From Hetaerina americana (Eukaryota; Arthropoda; Insecta; Odonata; Calopterygidae), in contig JAKTNV010000019.1 in NCBI GenBank assembly GCA_022747635.1, positions 10,327,501-10,391,500 of the forward strand: a stretch of 64,000 nucleotides of DNA, written 5' to 3'. A model generated the notes under the pieces. The model searched no databases, was not told where the DNA came from, and was given only the letters and a program-made list of their open reading frames with translations. Both the position numbers and the translations under genes were made by a program. Positions 1 through 9,914 of the stretch are shown piece by piece. Numbering within the stretch: the first letter of the stretch is position 1; each line of letters starts with the position of its first letter.

Positions 1-2674
1 TCAATACCGTAATAAAATTTGTGCAGATTAAGCGAAGGGCGTGGGAATATTCTTCCTTTTTTCTCTCCTGGTGTGTCCTTTTATCTTTTCCTTTTATGAT
101 TTTTTCATTTGAGATGATCAAGAATAAACTGGGCATATTGAATTAGTGAATATCCTCTTTTTATTATCGTTTTATGGATAACTATCTCTTGTCTTTTAGT
201 CTTCTGCTCGGGTTGTACCTTACCTGCATTTTTCAATTCATTTTACTGTTGACGATCTTTTCCAGCAAAGGTTTTCGAAATCTCATGTATCTTTCATTAA
301 AAACGTCGTTTTTATCATCGTTTTTCCACGTACGTTCTGAATTGATTGAAAGTACGTCTCCCGTCACATTAACGCTGTAGGTGCAAGCAATCATCCATTC
401 TGAGAATGAGGTTTCTCTCCTTTGACATTGGTTTCTTAGATTCAGCCTTGTTTCTACACAAGATACCCAGCACTTTATGTAACCCAAGATGGTTACAAAA
501 TGCCGACGGTCAAGCGATCGGTTATGAGCAGATGTAACGTATAAAAAGGTCTGGGTTTAGCTGGTCATTTCCAGAGACTATTTACTCTCTCAGAACCTAC
601 GAGCCTTCAGTCATTCTCCGAGTGCTAGACACATAAAGAAGCTACGGCCGTCCTGTGAAAGCTTTTAATCACCCATATTACACGCCTCAAGTTATCAAGC
701 ATTTTTGTCATGTTAAATTTTATAATCCTGATTCATTAAGATTGCTTACAAAATTTCACAGCTAACTTTACCACCAAGGAAATGTATACTCGTATGTTAC
801 GAATTTAGCATCGCCGTTTTTTTTTTAATGCCTATCTGGATGATTGAAGAAGATGGCCTCAGAGGGTAGGCGTTAGTTAGTGGAACATGTTATCATGAAA
901 AATAAATGTTTTTGGCAATAATACCAGTCATATTAATGTTACAAGAAATGAATGAATCCAGTCGCAGGCCTGAAGACTATCTTCCTCTTTCATGAGTTCC
1001 ATGACCGTAATCAAATGGCCTCTTTTGCGATAAGTTAATAACTCCTACCCTAACGCGCATTTTCTCCATCACTAGAGTTTGAACTCGTGTTAAGCTACGC
1101 TATTGAGCATTCTAATACCGTCAATAGAGATAATTAGCAATCCTGAATCCGAAAAAGTAGGCACACAAAATTATTAACGATAAAAAATATTCTACCAAAA
1201 TGACGAGCGTCCAAGACTTGAGCTCGAGGGCATATTTCGTGAAATTAATCCGTAACCACTTTTAATAAATTATAACGTACCCGGTTGTACTCCAATTTAA
1301 ATTTTTGTAGGAGCGTTATTTTGTAGAAATTTCACATCCATTTAACCTCGCGACACCCCGAGTACATACATCTTAATTTAATCCTCGCGTGAGGAAAATG
1401 ACCGGGAAGAGGTCCCGTGCTCTCTCGCGTGTCATACTCTTCAAACATGCTTGTGGGCCGAAAGGAATACATTCTAAGTTCCGTAAGGAGTTGCGTGCGG
1501 CTGAAATTCCGGATCCTCGAGCGAGGCATTCTGAGAATTTTACTTCCGCCGTTCGAGTAAAATGGGATGGAATTAGAAATAACCTTATCTCCCATTTAAT
1601 TTATTGCCATTAAAGTTGTGTGACTCAGCATTGCACTAATGATTACCATTCCTCTTATCCTCGGAACTACTCCCTCCCCTTTTCCACTTGCCGTAGATAT
1701 TTGCCTTATCGGATTCCTCACATTCCCTCTCCCGAGCCAATAGCCCTCAAATCTCCGAAGGGGAAGAGAGGGAGGGTGGAGAGAGACGCGGACGAACCAC
1801 GGGAAAACGGGTGATTGTGGGGACGGGGAGGGAGATGAAAGAGTGGCAGCGGAATATCCTTTGAAGGCGACTCCCTTTCCATTCCCCCCCCCCCCCACCC
1901 TCCCGGACGTTTGATGAACGTTACGGCCCTCGTGAAATCATTGCCCTGTCTTGCCTTCTTGACGCCTCCATCTCCTTCCTCCGTGCGGACGGATTGATTT
2001 CTGCCCGTCCTGCCTCCCGCTGGTTCAAAACACGTATGGCTCTCCTAAAAAAAGTCAGGAAAAGGGGGGGGGGCAGAAGGAGATATCGTGGTTCGGAAGG
2101 GCTTGACTGAGCACCAGGTGGGGAGGGGGGTTCGAATGAGGGGAGGGGGGGGCCGGGAAGAAATGGGTGGGTAGCCAATTTGTTTGAGCAAGTGCAGATT
2201 TTGGATGAAGGAATTTGGATGGGCAGTATTGCTCTTGTTGGATTCACCGTCAATACAGAATTCGAAAAAATGAATCGCGTCCTTCCGACGATAATTGGCA
2301 TGACAAATGGCATGAAGTATAAAGAATATTGTTTAGATTGGAGGAATTGCAGAAGAAGGTAGAAAATAAATAGTATTCTCATTCGTAATCCAGGTGCTTC
2401 TGGTGGGTCCTACGCGCCAATGACCCCGATTGACCTTCCCTCGTAAGCAGATTTCCCCTGTGCGGAGCCAACAAAATCGGCACACGAACCTTGGCGAAGG
2501 CGAGACTCGCACCCACGATCTTGTTGCGCATGTAATCGGCCCGGACGAAACATTCTTCTAAACTTGGCATGACTGTAGATTAAACTCTGGTGGTTCAGTC
2601 TCTGTGAACCCTTGCGGCAAACTCGGGTCTTATTTTTCTAATGGCAACCAGAAGAGGTCGCCTATAAAATATAA
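1..2674. other. Unannotated AT-rich DNA with a GC-rich patch
   Basis: I see no supportable gene here. The first 1.7 kb is AT-rich and unique. From about 1700 to 2170 the base composition changes to GC-rich, with a C run at 1884-1896 and G runs at 2064-2073 and around 2126-2151. All open frames are short and overlap on both strands, as expected by chance in GC-rich DNA. A core-promoter-like cluster at 540-612 is listed separately. Confidence 0.5.
540..612 (+). promoter_or_regulatory. Candidate TATA/initiator core promoter
   Basis: A TATAAAAA box begins at 540. A TCATTT initiator-like hexamer lies at 565-570, with its A 27 nt downstream of the first T of the TATA box. A perfect arthropod initiator (TCAGTC) follows at 607-612. 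The spacing of the first pair is close to what is usual for insect TATA promoters. No coding exon follows that I can recognise, so this could be the start of a short noncoding first exon or a chance match. Confidence 0.2.
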
Positions 2675-2752
2675 TTCATCCTTCCTATCCATCCCCTATG
2701 GCGCAAATGACCTCAGCTGTCGGTCGCCCCCCCTCAAAACTACTACTACTAT
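2675..2752 (+). mobile_element. SINE family 1, 3'-end fragment
   Basis: This is a 5'-truncated copy of the tRNA-derived SINE seen complete at 6707-7010. It matches the last 80 bases or so of that element: the block around TATGGCGCAAATGACC, the CTGTCGGTCGCC block, and the CTACTACTACTA tail. It has a few substitutions relative to the complete copies. 5' truncation fits incomplete reverse transcription from the 3' end. Confidence 0.8.
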
Positions 2753-3400
2753 GTCTCTTCTCGGCTATTAACCTCCCGCATGGAAACGGCACAATATCAT
2801 AAAGTGGAAAGTAATGTATCTGTGATAGAAAAAAGCCTACGAATCACTATTTATGAGTGGTGTTACCTAGTTTTAATTTATATTTTGCTACTATGGTTTA
2901 AAAGAAGTGGACTGCTGTGAGTTGCCAATAGGAACCACATCTTTTGAAAGAAAATACTGGTGGTATATAAGAGGAATATTAATAATAATAATATTTTAAG
3001 CAGATTGAGGAGATATAGGATTAATATCGGAAGTAAAGGGTTATATATCTTGCTAAACACAAAACTGTGACTTCCTAGTTTAATGAATGGGAAAAAGCTA
3101 ATATTTGGGATCATGAAGCCATGAACATTTCACAAATTATAAATATCCTCTTCCATACCGAAAAAGGTTTCTCTCGCCGTCTCATGAAAACTGGTTATAA
3201 CTGTATATTAATATGCTGCATCAATTTAATTTGAGCATTTAAAGATGACTGTGTATAGGATGAAGTTCACGTATGAAATTATGCCGTTAAAACGAGGTAA
3301 AAAGTGGAAGCTTTTATGCTTTCAGAATTGCCATTCCCATCTCTTATGAATATGAAAAGTGAATAATAACAACTTTGTCAAGTTCCACTGATTTGTATTT
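2753..3400. other. AT-rich DNA, nothing recognised
   Basis: Unique, AT-rich sequence with no convincing open frame, RNA gene or repeat by eye. Confidence 0.5.
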
Positions 3401-3407
3401 TTAAAAC

Positions 3408-3439
3408 GACCGGTTTCGTCGATTAGTCGACATCATCAG
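3408..3439 (-). ncRNA. Hammerhead-ribozyme-like motif, Penelope-type
   Basis: Read on the minus strand the order is: CTGATGA (3433-3439), one T, a 5-bp stem GTCGA/TCGAC with loop CTAA, then GAAAC (3413-3417) running into the self-complementary hexamer ACCGGT (3409-3414), and then GTC (complement of 3408-3410) as the expected cleavage triplet. This is the order of a type I hammerhead: CUGANGA, stem II, GAAA, minimal stem III, GUC. Small self-complementary stem III hammerheads are known from Penelope-like retroelements. Stem I is weak, about 4 bp with a wobble (AGAC with GTTT). No reverse transcriptase or GIY-YIG frame lies nearby, so this would be a solo terminal fragment. Activity is inferred, not shown. 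Confidence 0.45.
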
Positions 3440-3440
3440 G

Positions 3441-5104
3441 TCTACCCGTGTCCACCTATTTTCATTATTTTCATTTGCGAGTTAGTCTTACGTGTCTTGT
3501 TTCCATTCTGGTAATTTTCTTCCCTTGTAGTTACGAAAGCCATGCCGGCCAAAAAAATACCTAAGCACAATCTGGAATGTTAATGAATGTCAACAATGAA
3601 AACCAATCAATGAGGAATATTGGTGAATTTTGACCACACACATGTTGATTGAGCCCAAAAATCTTCGACGGTGTCATTTGACATAATTTCAAGCAAGATT
3701 TCCTTGTTCGTCGAGGGTCTGCTATCCCGCTCTGGTTCTGCGGCCAGGGAAAACAAATCCTTCCCTCGTGTGAAGTGAAGACTCGTCGCTCCAAGGAAGG
3801 CGAGGCCAAATAGGACAAAATCAGATCTCTGGAGACGGAGTGAGGGCCAAAGATTGTCGCATCTCTTTCCCGGGAGTACGAAACTTGCTAACGGGCTGTC
3901 CGAACTACATTTAATGGATTTTTATCACTTTCTTGTCTGCCGTCGCGTCGAGATGACGAGCTCTAATCTAGATTCACTGACGAATGCCTCCTCGCGAAGC
4001 ATTATCTTCCTAAGCTAGAATTTGCCGATGTCTTTTTTAGGAGGCACGAAAGTTTCCGTTCCCTCTTCGCTAAGTGGGACGCATGAACTCCACCTTTTTC
4101 ATGCGGGCCCTGTTTCGCCAACAACACCACTCAAGTTATAAATGCGAAATAGTTGCGCGCCCGGGATATATTATTCTAATGGAGCAATTCAGATCGTTTA
4201 TTTGCCGTCGGTTTTATTCGAGACAGAAGCTGATGACTATCAAAAGACGTGATTTGTTGACTTTGCAAGAGTGCTAGCAGCAGTTGCGAATATCTCGATG
4301 TGATATCGCATACAAATCCCTTCGGTAGCTGCCAATATCTAATCACGATATTTTCTACAAATAAATAGAACAACATCATAGCAATCGAGATCCTTAATAA
4401 ATTGCTAGCGTTTCTTGAAGGATATATTAATTTATATCTCTTGGTGGCGCTTACACACACACCGTTAAACTGTTCAGCAATGGGAAAAGCATTAAATCAT
4501 GATCGCCATATTATTTTTCATAAGTAAAATGGATCAAACGAGAATCAGAAACATCAGGTAACATTAAGTGAAAATATAGCTTTCGAAATTATTTCAAAAT
4601 CATTATAACTGATATTCAGACAGATGTATAATACAGTTTCTGGCGTAACGTGGTGTCCTTAATGATGAATGAAGCCTGTCAAGATTGCCAAGGTTATTAT
4701 TATTTCCAGGGGCAATATTGGTGTGAATTTTAATAAATGTAAGGGAATTCCATGGCAGTTCTTAAATTATTGTATTAGTTCGGAATTGTCAACTTATCAA
4801 TTTCGAAGCATCAATTTATTGATTTGATAACGGCCATTTATTTCACTTCAATGTTCATGCATTGTGCCGGAAAAATATTAATTTTTGGAAACATTTTTTT
4901 CAATTTCTGGTCCATGGATTGTTACATTTGCAGTTTCGGTGTATTATTCGCTCGTGAATGCTTGACGCATATTTTTGACGCATATTTTTCACTTTTCCAC
5001 GTTTCCTTCTCAATGTCCCTTATTCAGGAGTCGAGATCCGACCGATGAAAATAAGAATGACGCACTTCACTGCTCAATTTTAATTCTAATTCAGTCGGAA
5101 ACGT
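3441..5104. other. AT-rich DNA, nothing recognised
   Basis: No supportable gene or RNA. A short tandem duplication of a TGACGCATATTTT unit occurs at about 4963-4989. Otherwise I see only unique AT-rich DNA. Confidence 0.5.
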
Positions 5105-5770
5105 GGATTCATCGATTTTCCGTCGATGCGGGGGCAATTCTTCGAAGCAACAAGCCTCCCGTCTGCCCTGGCATGGCCTCACTCATCCCACGGCGTGGCA
5201 AAGGTAGTGCAGCCACAGAACACACGTTGGGGGTCCGCGGTGTCCCAAATATTCGCCCAAATCGTCGGGAGTGCTTCCAGGTTGCGAGCGGTTCCATTAT
5301 TCATCCGTCTCCGGGAGAGTTCGCCCGCACCGCGCCTCGCTCCCTCCCCTCCGACGGCGGATATTTCCGCAGCCCCCGGAGTCTCCCCCTCGGGCCGACG
5401 CGAAGGAGGAGGCATCTCCGAGAAATGTGCCGGGGAGGAGACCTTTCTCCCTCCCAAGAGACGAGGGCGGCGTGGGGGACGAACGCTCGCACAATAACAG
5501 CACACTCGGCCACATACTCCGGGTCCGGGTCACGATTATCCCGCGCGAGGCGCACTCGGAGATAGGCACGGCGATGTTCAAGAGTGGAGGGCGGAAGGTT
5601 GGGTGTGCTGGGGGGCGGGGGTTGGAGAGAGAAGGCGGGCGTGTCGCTGGGAGGGAAAGGGAGAAGGAGTTTGATTTAGACGACGCGTGTTCTCTCCCTT
5701 CCTCTCACTCGATCGCTTGTACTCTGTCTTCTGATGAGTCGAGTCGAACCCCTTGCCCTTAATTCACTCC
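5105..5770. other. CpG-rich island
   Basis: A sharp rise in GC and in CpG dinucleotides against AT-rich flanks. Overlapping open frames appear in most reading frames on both strands (up to 196 codons on the plus strand), which is what CpG-rich DNA low in TA produces. None has a recognisable domain. It could be a promoter-proximal island, a first exon or a regulatory element, or simply a local composition patch. I see no TATA box or convincing splice structure that would decide. Confidence 0.4.
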
Positions 5771-5890
5771 GTCTCGGACAGTTCCGCCACATTTCTTATG
5801 CCGAAATATTACTTTCTTGGTCTAAGACTTTGGCATATTTCAGACCCATCTTAAGTCCTTGATATGCCATATAAGTTTGCAGTGGTCATC

Positions 5891-6130
5891 TCAATATTAG
5901 AATATAAGAGACTGTTTTAGCCGTTACTCTGTGGAATTTTTCCATCGTATAGAAAGAAAGAAAACACAGCAATTCCACATTTACAATTTATTCAGACGAC
6001 CATGGTTTCACCACTGCGTGGCATCTTCAGGTGTCACCTGAAGATGCCACGCAGTGGTGAAACCATGATCGTCTGAATAAAGTGTAAATGTGGAATTGCT
6101 GTGTTTTCTTTCTTTCTATCAATATTAGAA
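5891..6130. mobile_element. Insertion bounded by a 12-bp direct repeat, containing a foldback palindrome
   Basis: TCAATATTAGAA occurs at 5891-5902 and again at 6119-6130, an apparent target-site duplication around a 216-bp insert. The inner 171 bp is the palindrome annotated separately. The insert also holds a short nonpalindromic left segment (5903-5948). This layout fits a non-autonomous retroelement copy integrated as an inverted dimer. Confidence 0.6.
5949..6119. repeat. Near-perfect 171-bp palindrome with inverted hammerhead-like motifs
   Basis: The arms are 85 bp around a single central base at 6034 and differ at two positions. Each arm carries a hammerhead-like core. On the plus strand: CTGAAGA at 6038-6044, T, stem GCCAC/GTGGT with loop GCA, GAAAC at 6059-6063, then ACCATGAT. 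On the minus strand: CTGAAGA at 6030-6024, GAAAC at 6009-6005, then the self-complementary ACCATGGT (5999-6006). One of the two arm mismatches breaks the stem III palindrome in the plus-strand arm. The transcript of either strand would form a very stable long hairpin. Confidence 0.7.
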
Positions 6131-6690
6131 CACTAAAATTAGGGAAATATCTGAATGTTTCTTAATTCATTTCCCTTTTATTTCTACCATCTTTAAACTA
6201 TGATGTTATAAACATTCCCTTCTTTAATTTAAAACACTAATCTCTCGTCAAAATGAAACTTGCTCTCTATACCTGAATGTTCTTCTTTAAAGTTTCAATT
6301 TCAAACGTAGTGGTCCGTGAAAATTTGAGCCATTTGAAATCCGACGTGTTTCGACTTGCTCAAATCATTCGGAAGTATTGGAGCGTTTTGTCGGAAAAAC
6401 ATATTTTCAACTTAGAACAAGTGTTCCGAATCAACAAGCTTTTAACAAAGGTTTTTCGTTAGCATCATATACTTGTGATTAATTGTGTTGCTCGCAAGGT
6501 TAGTTTAATCCGTAATTATTGAAAATATTTCTTTCGATTTTCATTGCAACGCTGCAATGTATAACATTGGCTGACGAGATGTAAATCGTACAAAATAGAC
6601 TTTTTTTAATGAAACGGATAACATTTTTTCCAAAACGTCTCGAGTTGTGAAGGGATTTTCCAGAATTTATTAGTATTTCAATGGCGTATA
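6131..6690. other. AT-rich DNA, nothing recognised
   Basis: Unique AT-rich sequence between the palindrome and the SINE. No gene or structured element is visible. Confidence 0.5.
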
Positions 6691-7026
6691 TATGAATCCA
6701 TTAATGGGGATCGAGATGGTGCGGGGGCTAACGTACTGGCTTCCCACCCTGAGGGCGCGGGTTCAAATCCCGGCGGTGTTGAATATTTTTCAGAGGTATC
6801 TCGATCCCTACTTGAGGTGCTTTGTGGAGGGCACTTTGAGGGAGTACGCCGTCCGTCGGATGGGACGTTAAACTGCGGACCCCTTGGCGCCTTTCGTAAA
6901 GAGTAGGCTAATGCCGACGCCGGGTTTCTCTCCACCCTTCATCCTTTCCTGTCCATCCCCTATGGCGCAAATGACCTTAGCTGTCGGTCGCCTCCCCTCA
7001 AAACTACTACTATGAATCCATTAATG
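6691..7026 (+). mobile_element. SINE family 1, complete copy with 16-bp target-site duplication
   Basis: The body runs 6707-7010 and is flanked by a perfect 16-bp direct repeat, TATGAATCCATTAATG (6691-6706 and 7011-7026). A tRNA-like head carries a polymerase III A box at 6717-6727 (TGGTGCGGGGG, one mismatch to TRGYNNARNNG) and a B box at 6760-6770 (GGTTCAAATCC), 43 bp apart. It is followed by a central domain including GTCGGATGGGACGTTAAAC (6855-6873), a 3' domain with ATGGCGCAAATGACC, and a short CTACTAC tail instead of poly(A). The tail probably copies the 3' end of a partner LINE, which I could not identify. The source tRNA is uncertain. By eye it differs from the 17-kb copy at two positions, so insertion was recent. 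Confidence 0.9.
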
Positions 7027-9613
7027 TTTCAATGGGCGACGCCGATGATATCCTCGTTTTATTGAAGCGTAGGCCATACAACCGCTGTCAGGATAATTAA
7101 TTATCTGTGATTTACGTCGTCCTATCTGCCGTTGCGCGATATAATATGGGCATAAAACGATCCTCAAAGTTTCCCGTGGTTTATTTTTTAAGACATTATT
7201 ATTAGCGTATCACGGGTACCATACATAATTATTTTTTTAAATTTTATAATGTACTCACGGCTACCTTATTTTTACTGCCACCTCCTTATTCGCTAGAAAT
7301 CTGTTTAACAATTTCGACGACAAATGCTTTAATTTAATTGATATTCGGTCCTTTTTCAAATTGGTCTTTGATTTTCTCTGAACTTTGCCACTTCCCACCA
7401 GAAATGTTTTCCAGAGTCCCAGATCATATTTATGGAACAGGAAACGCCAGTTGCAACCGAAGGTGAACGTTCCACTTTTGACAGGATATCGTGTTTCGCA
7501 ATTCGCAAAAAGTTGAAGTAACACCTCCTACCTACTTGGTCCTTGTTGATTTGTCGACCTAAATGATCTCGCATAACCTTCATTTTTTTTCTTCTTTTCA
7601 TATCTTGGTGAGAGCCACGTGTTTTCAAGAATGTCAAAATTTTTTAACTCCTTCCAACGCCTTCGAAGCAAGGCTCCGTCGTGGCATTTTCGTCGAGTCA
7701 TCATCTATGATCGACAAATTTCTTCGAAACGGTGTTTTCCCCTCGCTTCGGGCAAATCCGCCGGATATTCCTTTGATTTTTGAGCAAGGTTAAGGAAGGA
7801 TCGAGAAATAGAAGTGTGAGCACGAGAAATTGATGTCCTTGCCTTTAGAATTCCTGTTGTGCAAAGCCATTCGATTCCGTCCGTCGGGGGTGAGAAATCG
7901 TGTTTCTTTTTTCATTCAGCTGCAAATGCGGGCCAATTTCATCGTCCTCGACGGTGGAAATGAATATGGAAAAAATTTCGATGGGTCTTCTCATGCGAGA
8001 AAGAGAAATCGTGTCGAATCGTCAATTTCATTTTTTGATTGAGGTCCTCTCACGCAGTTAAAAAGCTTCAATTCAGTGAGTACCGAGTTAGCAAAGAAGA
8101 CAACCTGACAGGCTTGTATAAGGCTTAATGGAATAATCAAGAAAAAGTCAATGGTTCAGTTGGAAAGGCAATAGCAGGTCACTACCTGACAGTGTGGATG
8201 CATTTCTCATTGACGCGGGAAGAGGGCTGTGAAAAAGCCGTCTTATTTATAGTGAATTAAGAAATGTATTCTCCTATGTTGCAGTGAAGGTTTCTATCAG
8301 ACATTCTTAGGGGACAATTCTGTACCCATGATTACTCGAGTGAAGTTCAGAAATGCATCGAAATGTTCATTGAAATCTCCGCGCATCGATCCCGTTTTAG
8401 GACGAGTCAAACATGGTGGACTCCTCGCCTTTGATCACAATCTAATGCGGAATTAGAATCCTAAATGGAAAGTGGAGTTAAATCATGTTTCCTAGACTGT
8501 ATGCACTAAGAAACTGTATATGCCTTCCCTTTAAAGAAACTGGATGCAGACACGCTACTTTTATGATGAAAAATTCTTATTAGGATGTGGGAAAAAAATG
8601 AGAAAAAAATGCCAAGAAAATTCTTCCTTCTTATTCGCCAAAGAAGAACTTCGTGCATATAGAAGGGAGCAAAGAGTCTCCGGTCTGCTTCCGCTTCCTT
8701 TTTAAACGCTGTCCGCGTTACATGTCTGCCACGAGTTTTTGCTGTAGCAGCATGCCATAGCGTCCATTCCTACGGATTCAAATGCCGGACTCATTTTATC
8801 GCTCATCTTCGAAACTCTTTTTAAGTTCTCTCACAAATCTGACCACGGGAAATTATGCACCATCTCTTTGCACCTCCACTTGGTATAAAAAAAAACTGAA
8901 GATGAGATGCTAGATGCTAATGGTAGGTTGATAAGAAGAAACGCGAGTTTCATTGCTGCAAAGAGTGAGGAAACTGAAAGACGAAAATATATTACTTTTT
9001 TATTTTTGAAATCAGTCAAAGGGTAGTTTTTGATGGAGTTTAATAATTATTATGGAATGTAAATAGCTGGCAAAACAATAAACCCTTTTACATTGTCAAT
9101 GCTCTTAGCTTTCCAATAACAATAGCAATAATCTTCACTCCTTCACAATCTTTGGCATCCCACTGCCCTCCGTAACTACTTCACCTTTATTTCCTGCTTT
9201 TTCTGAATTTCTTCCAATAACTTTCTCCATTTTCTACTATTTCTAGCATATCTTCGTAATTATCTTATCCCAGCCATTTTAGTTTCTTCATATTTTTTAA
9301 CATAAATTTTCTAGGATCATGTACGAAAATAAATTCGAGAAAGCTCATGATCAACTATGATCTATTCCGTAGACACAATAGAGTTTAAAATGGTAAGGTT
9401 CATATTAAAATTCTAAGACTGAAAATAATTGCCATTTTGATATTTTATGAGAAAACAAATGTTGAGCAGCGAGTACTAGGAGTTTCAAATAACATTTTAA
9501 ATTCGATATACACTTTATTTTATGATCTTTTGAGGACTTCTTGAGTATTATGGGAAGGATCAACTACAGCCGTGCTCCTTTTAATGGCCAAAGGTTATGG
9601 CGTGAGTATTGCT
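7027..9613. other. AT-rich DNA, nothing recognised
   Basis: No supportable coding region. Open frames are under 95 codons, overlap on opposite strands and show no domain. No repeat beyond short A/T tracts is evident. Confidence 0.5.
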
Positions 9614-9914
9614 AAAAGCACCTCAAGTAGGGATCAGGATACCACTGAAAAATATTTCTTCTGTCCAGGTACAAATTTTGGACGCAGCAAATATTTTTCA
9701 GTGGAATCCCTTTTTGAGGTGCTTTGTGGAGAGCACTTTGAGTGAGTACGACGTCCGTCGGATGGGACGTCAAACTGTGTCACCTCTTGGCGCCTTTCGA
9801 CAAGAGTAGGCTAATGCCGACGCCGGGTTTCGCTCCACATTTAATCCTTTCCTATCCATCCCTAGTGGCGCAAATGACCTTAGCTGTCGGTGGCCTTCCA
9901 TACATACTACTACT
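9614..9914 (+). mobile_element. SINE family 1, rearranged copy with inverted 5' segment
   Basis: Bases 9688-9914 are a plus-strand SINE copy that starts inside the element, downstream of the tRNA-like head, and runs to the CTACTACTA tail. Just upstream, 9615-9656 is the same junction region in the opposite orientation (GCACCTCAAGTAGGGATC... through GAAAAATATT). The two arms form an imperfect inverted repeat with a loop of about 30 bases. 5' inversion during target-primed reverse transcription, or an older SINE cut by a second insertion, would explain this. It is more diverged than the 6.7- and 17-kb copies. Confidence 0.8.

Noticed and set aside
1075..1125. Minus-strand tRNA-like GAGTTCAAACTC with a possible upstream A box
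   Set aside because: Only the B-box-like piece fits. No arm pairing, no element body, no second copy.
5731..5750. CTGATGAGTCGAGTCGAACC, a second look for a hammerhead core
   Set aside because: The required GAAA is GAAC here, stem II would be at most 3 bp with a 2-base loop, and no stem III follows.
4975..5762. Several overlapping open frames of 94-196 codons in the CpG island
   Set aside because: They occur in most frames on both strands over the same DNA, which is the expected effect of GC-rich sequence with few stop codons. None has a recognisable domain.
6678..6935. 85-codon minus-strand frame
   Set aside because: It is the antisense of the SINE and has no coding significance.
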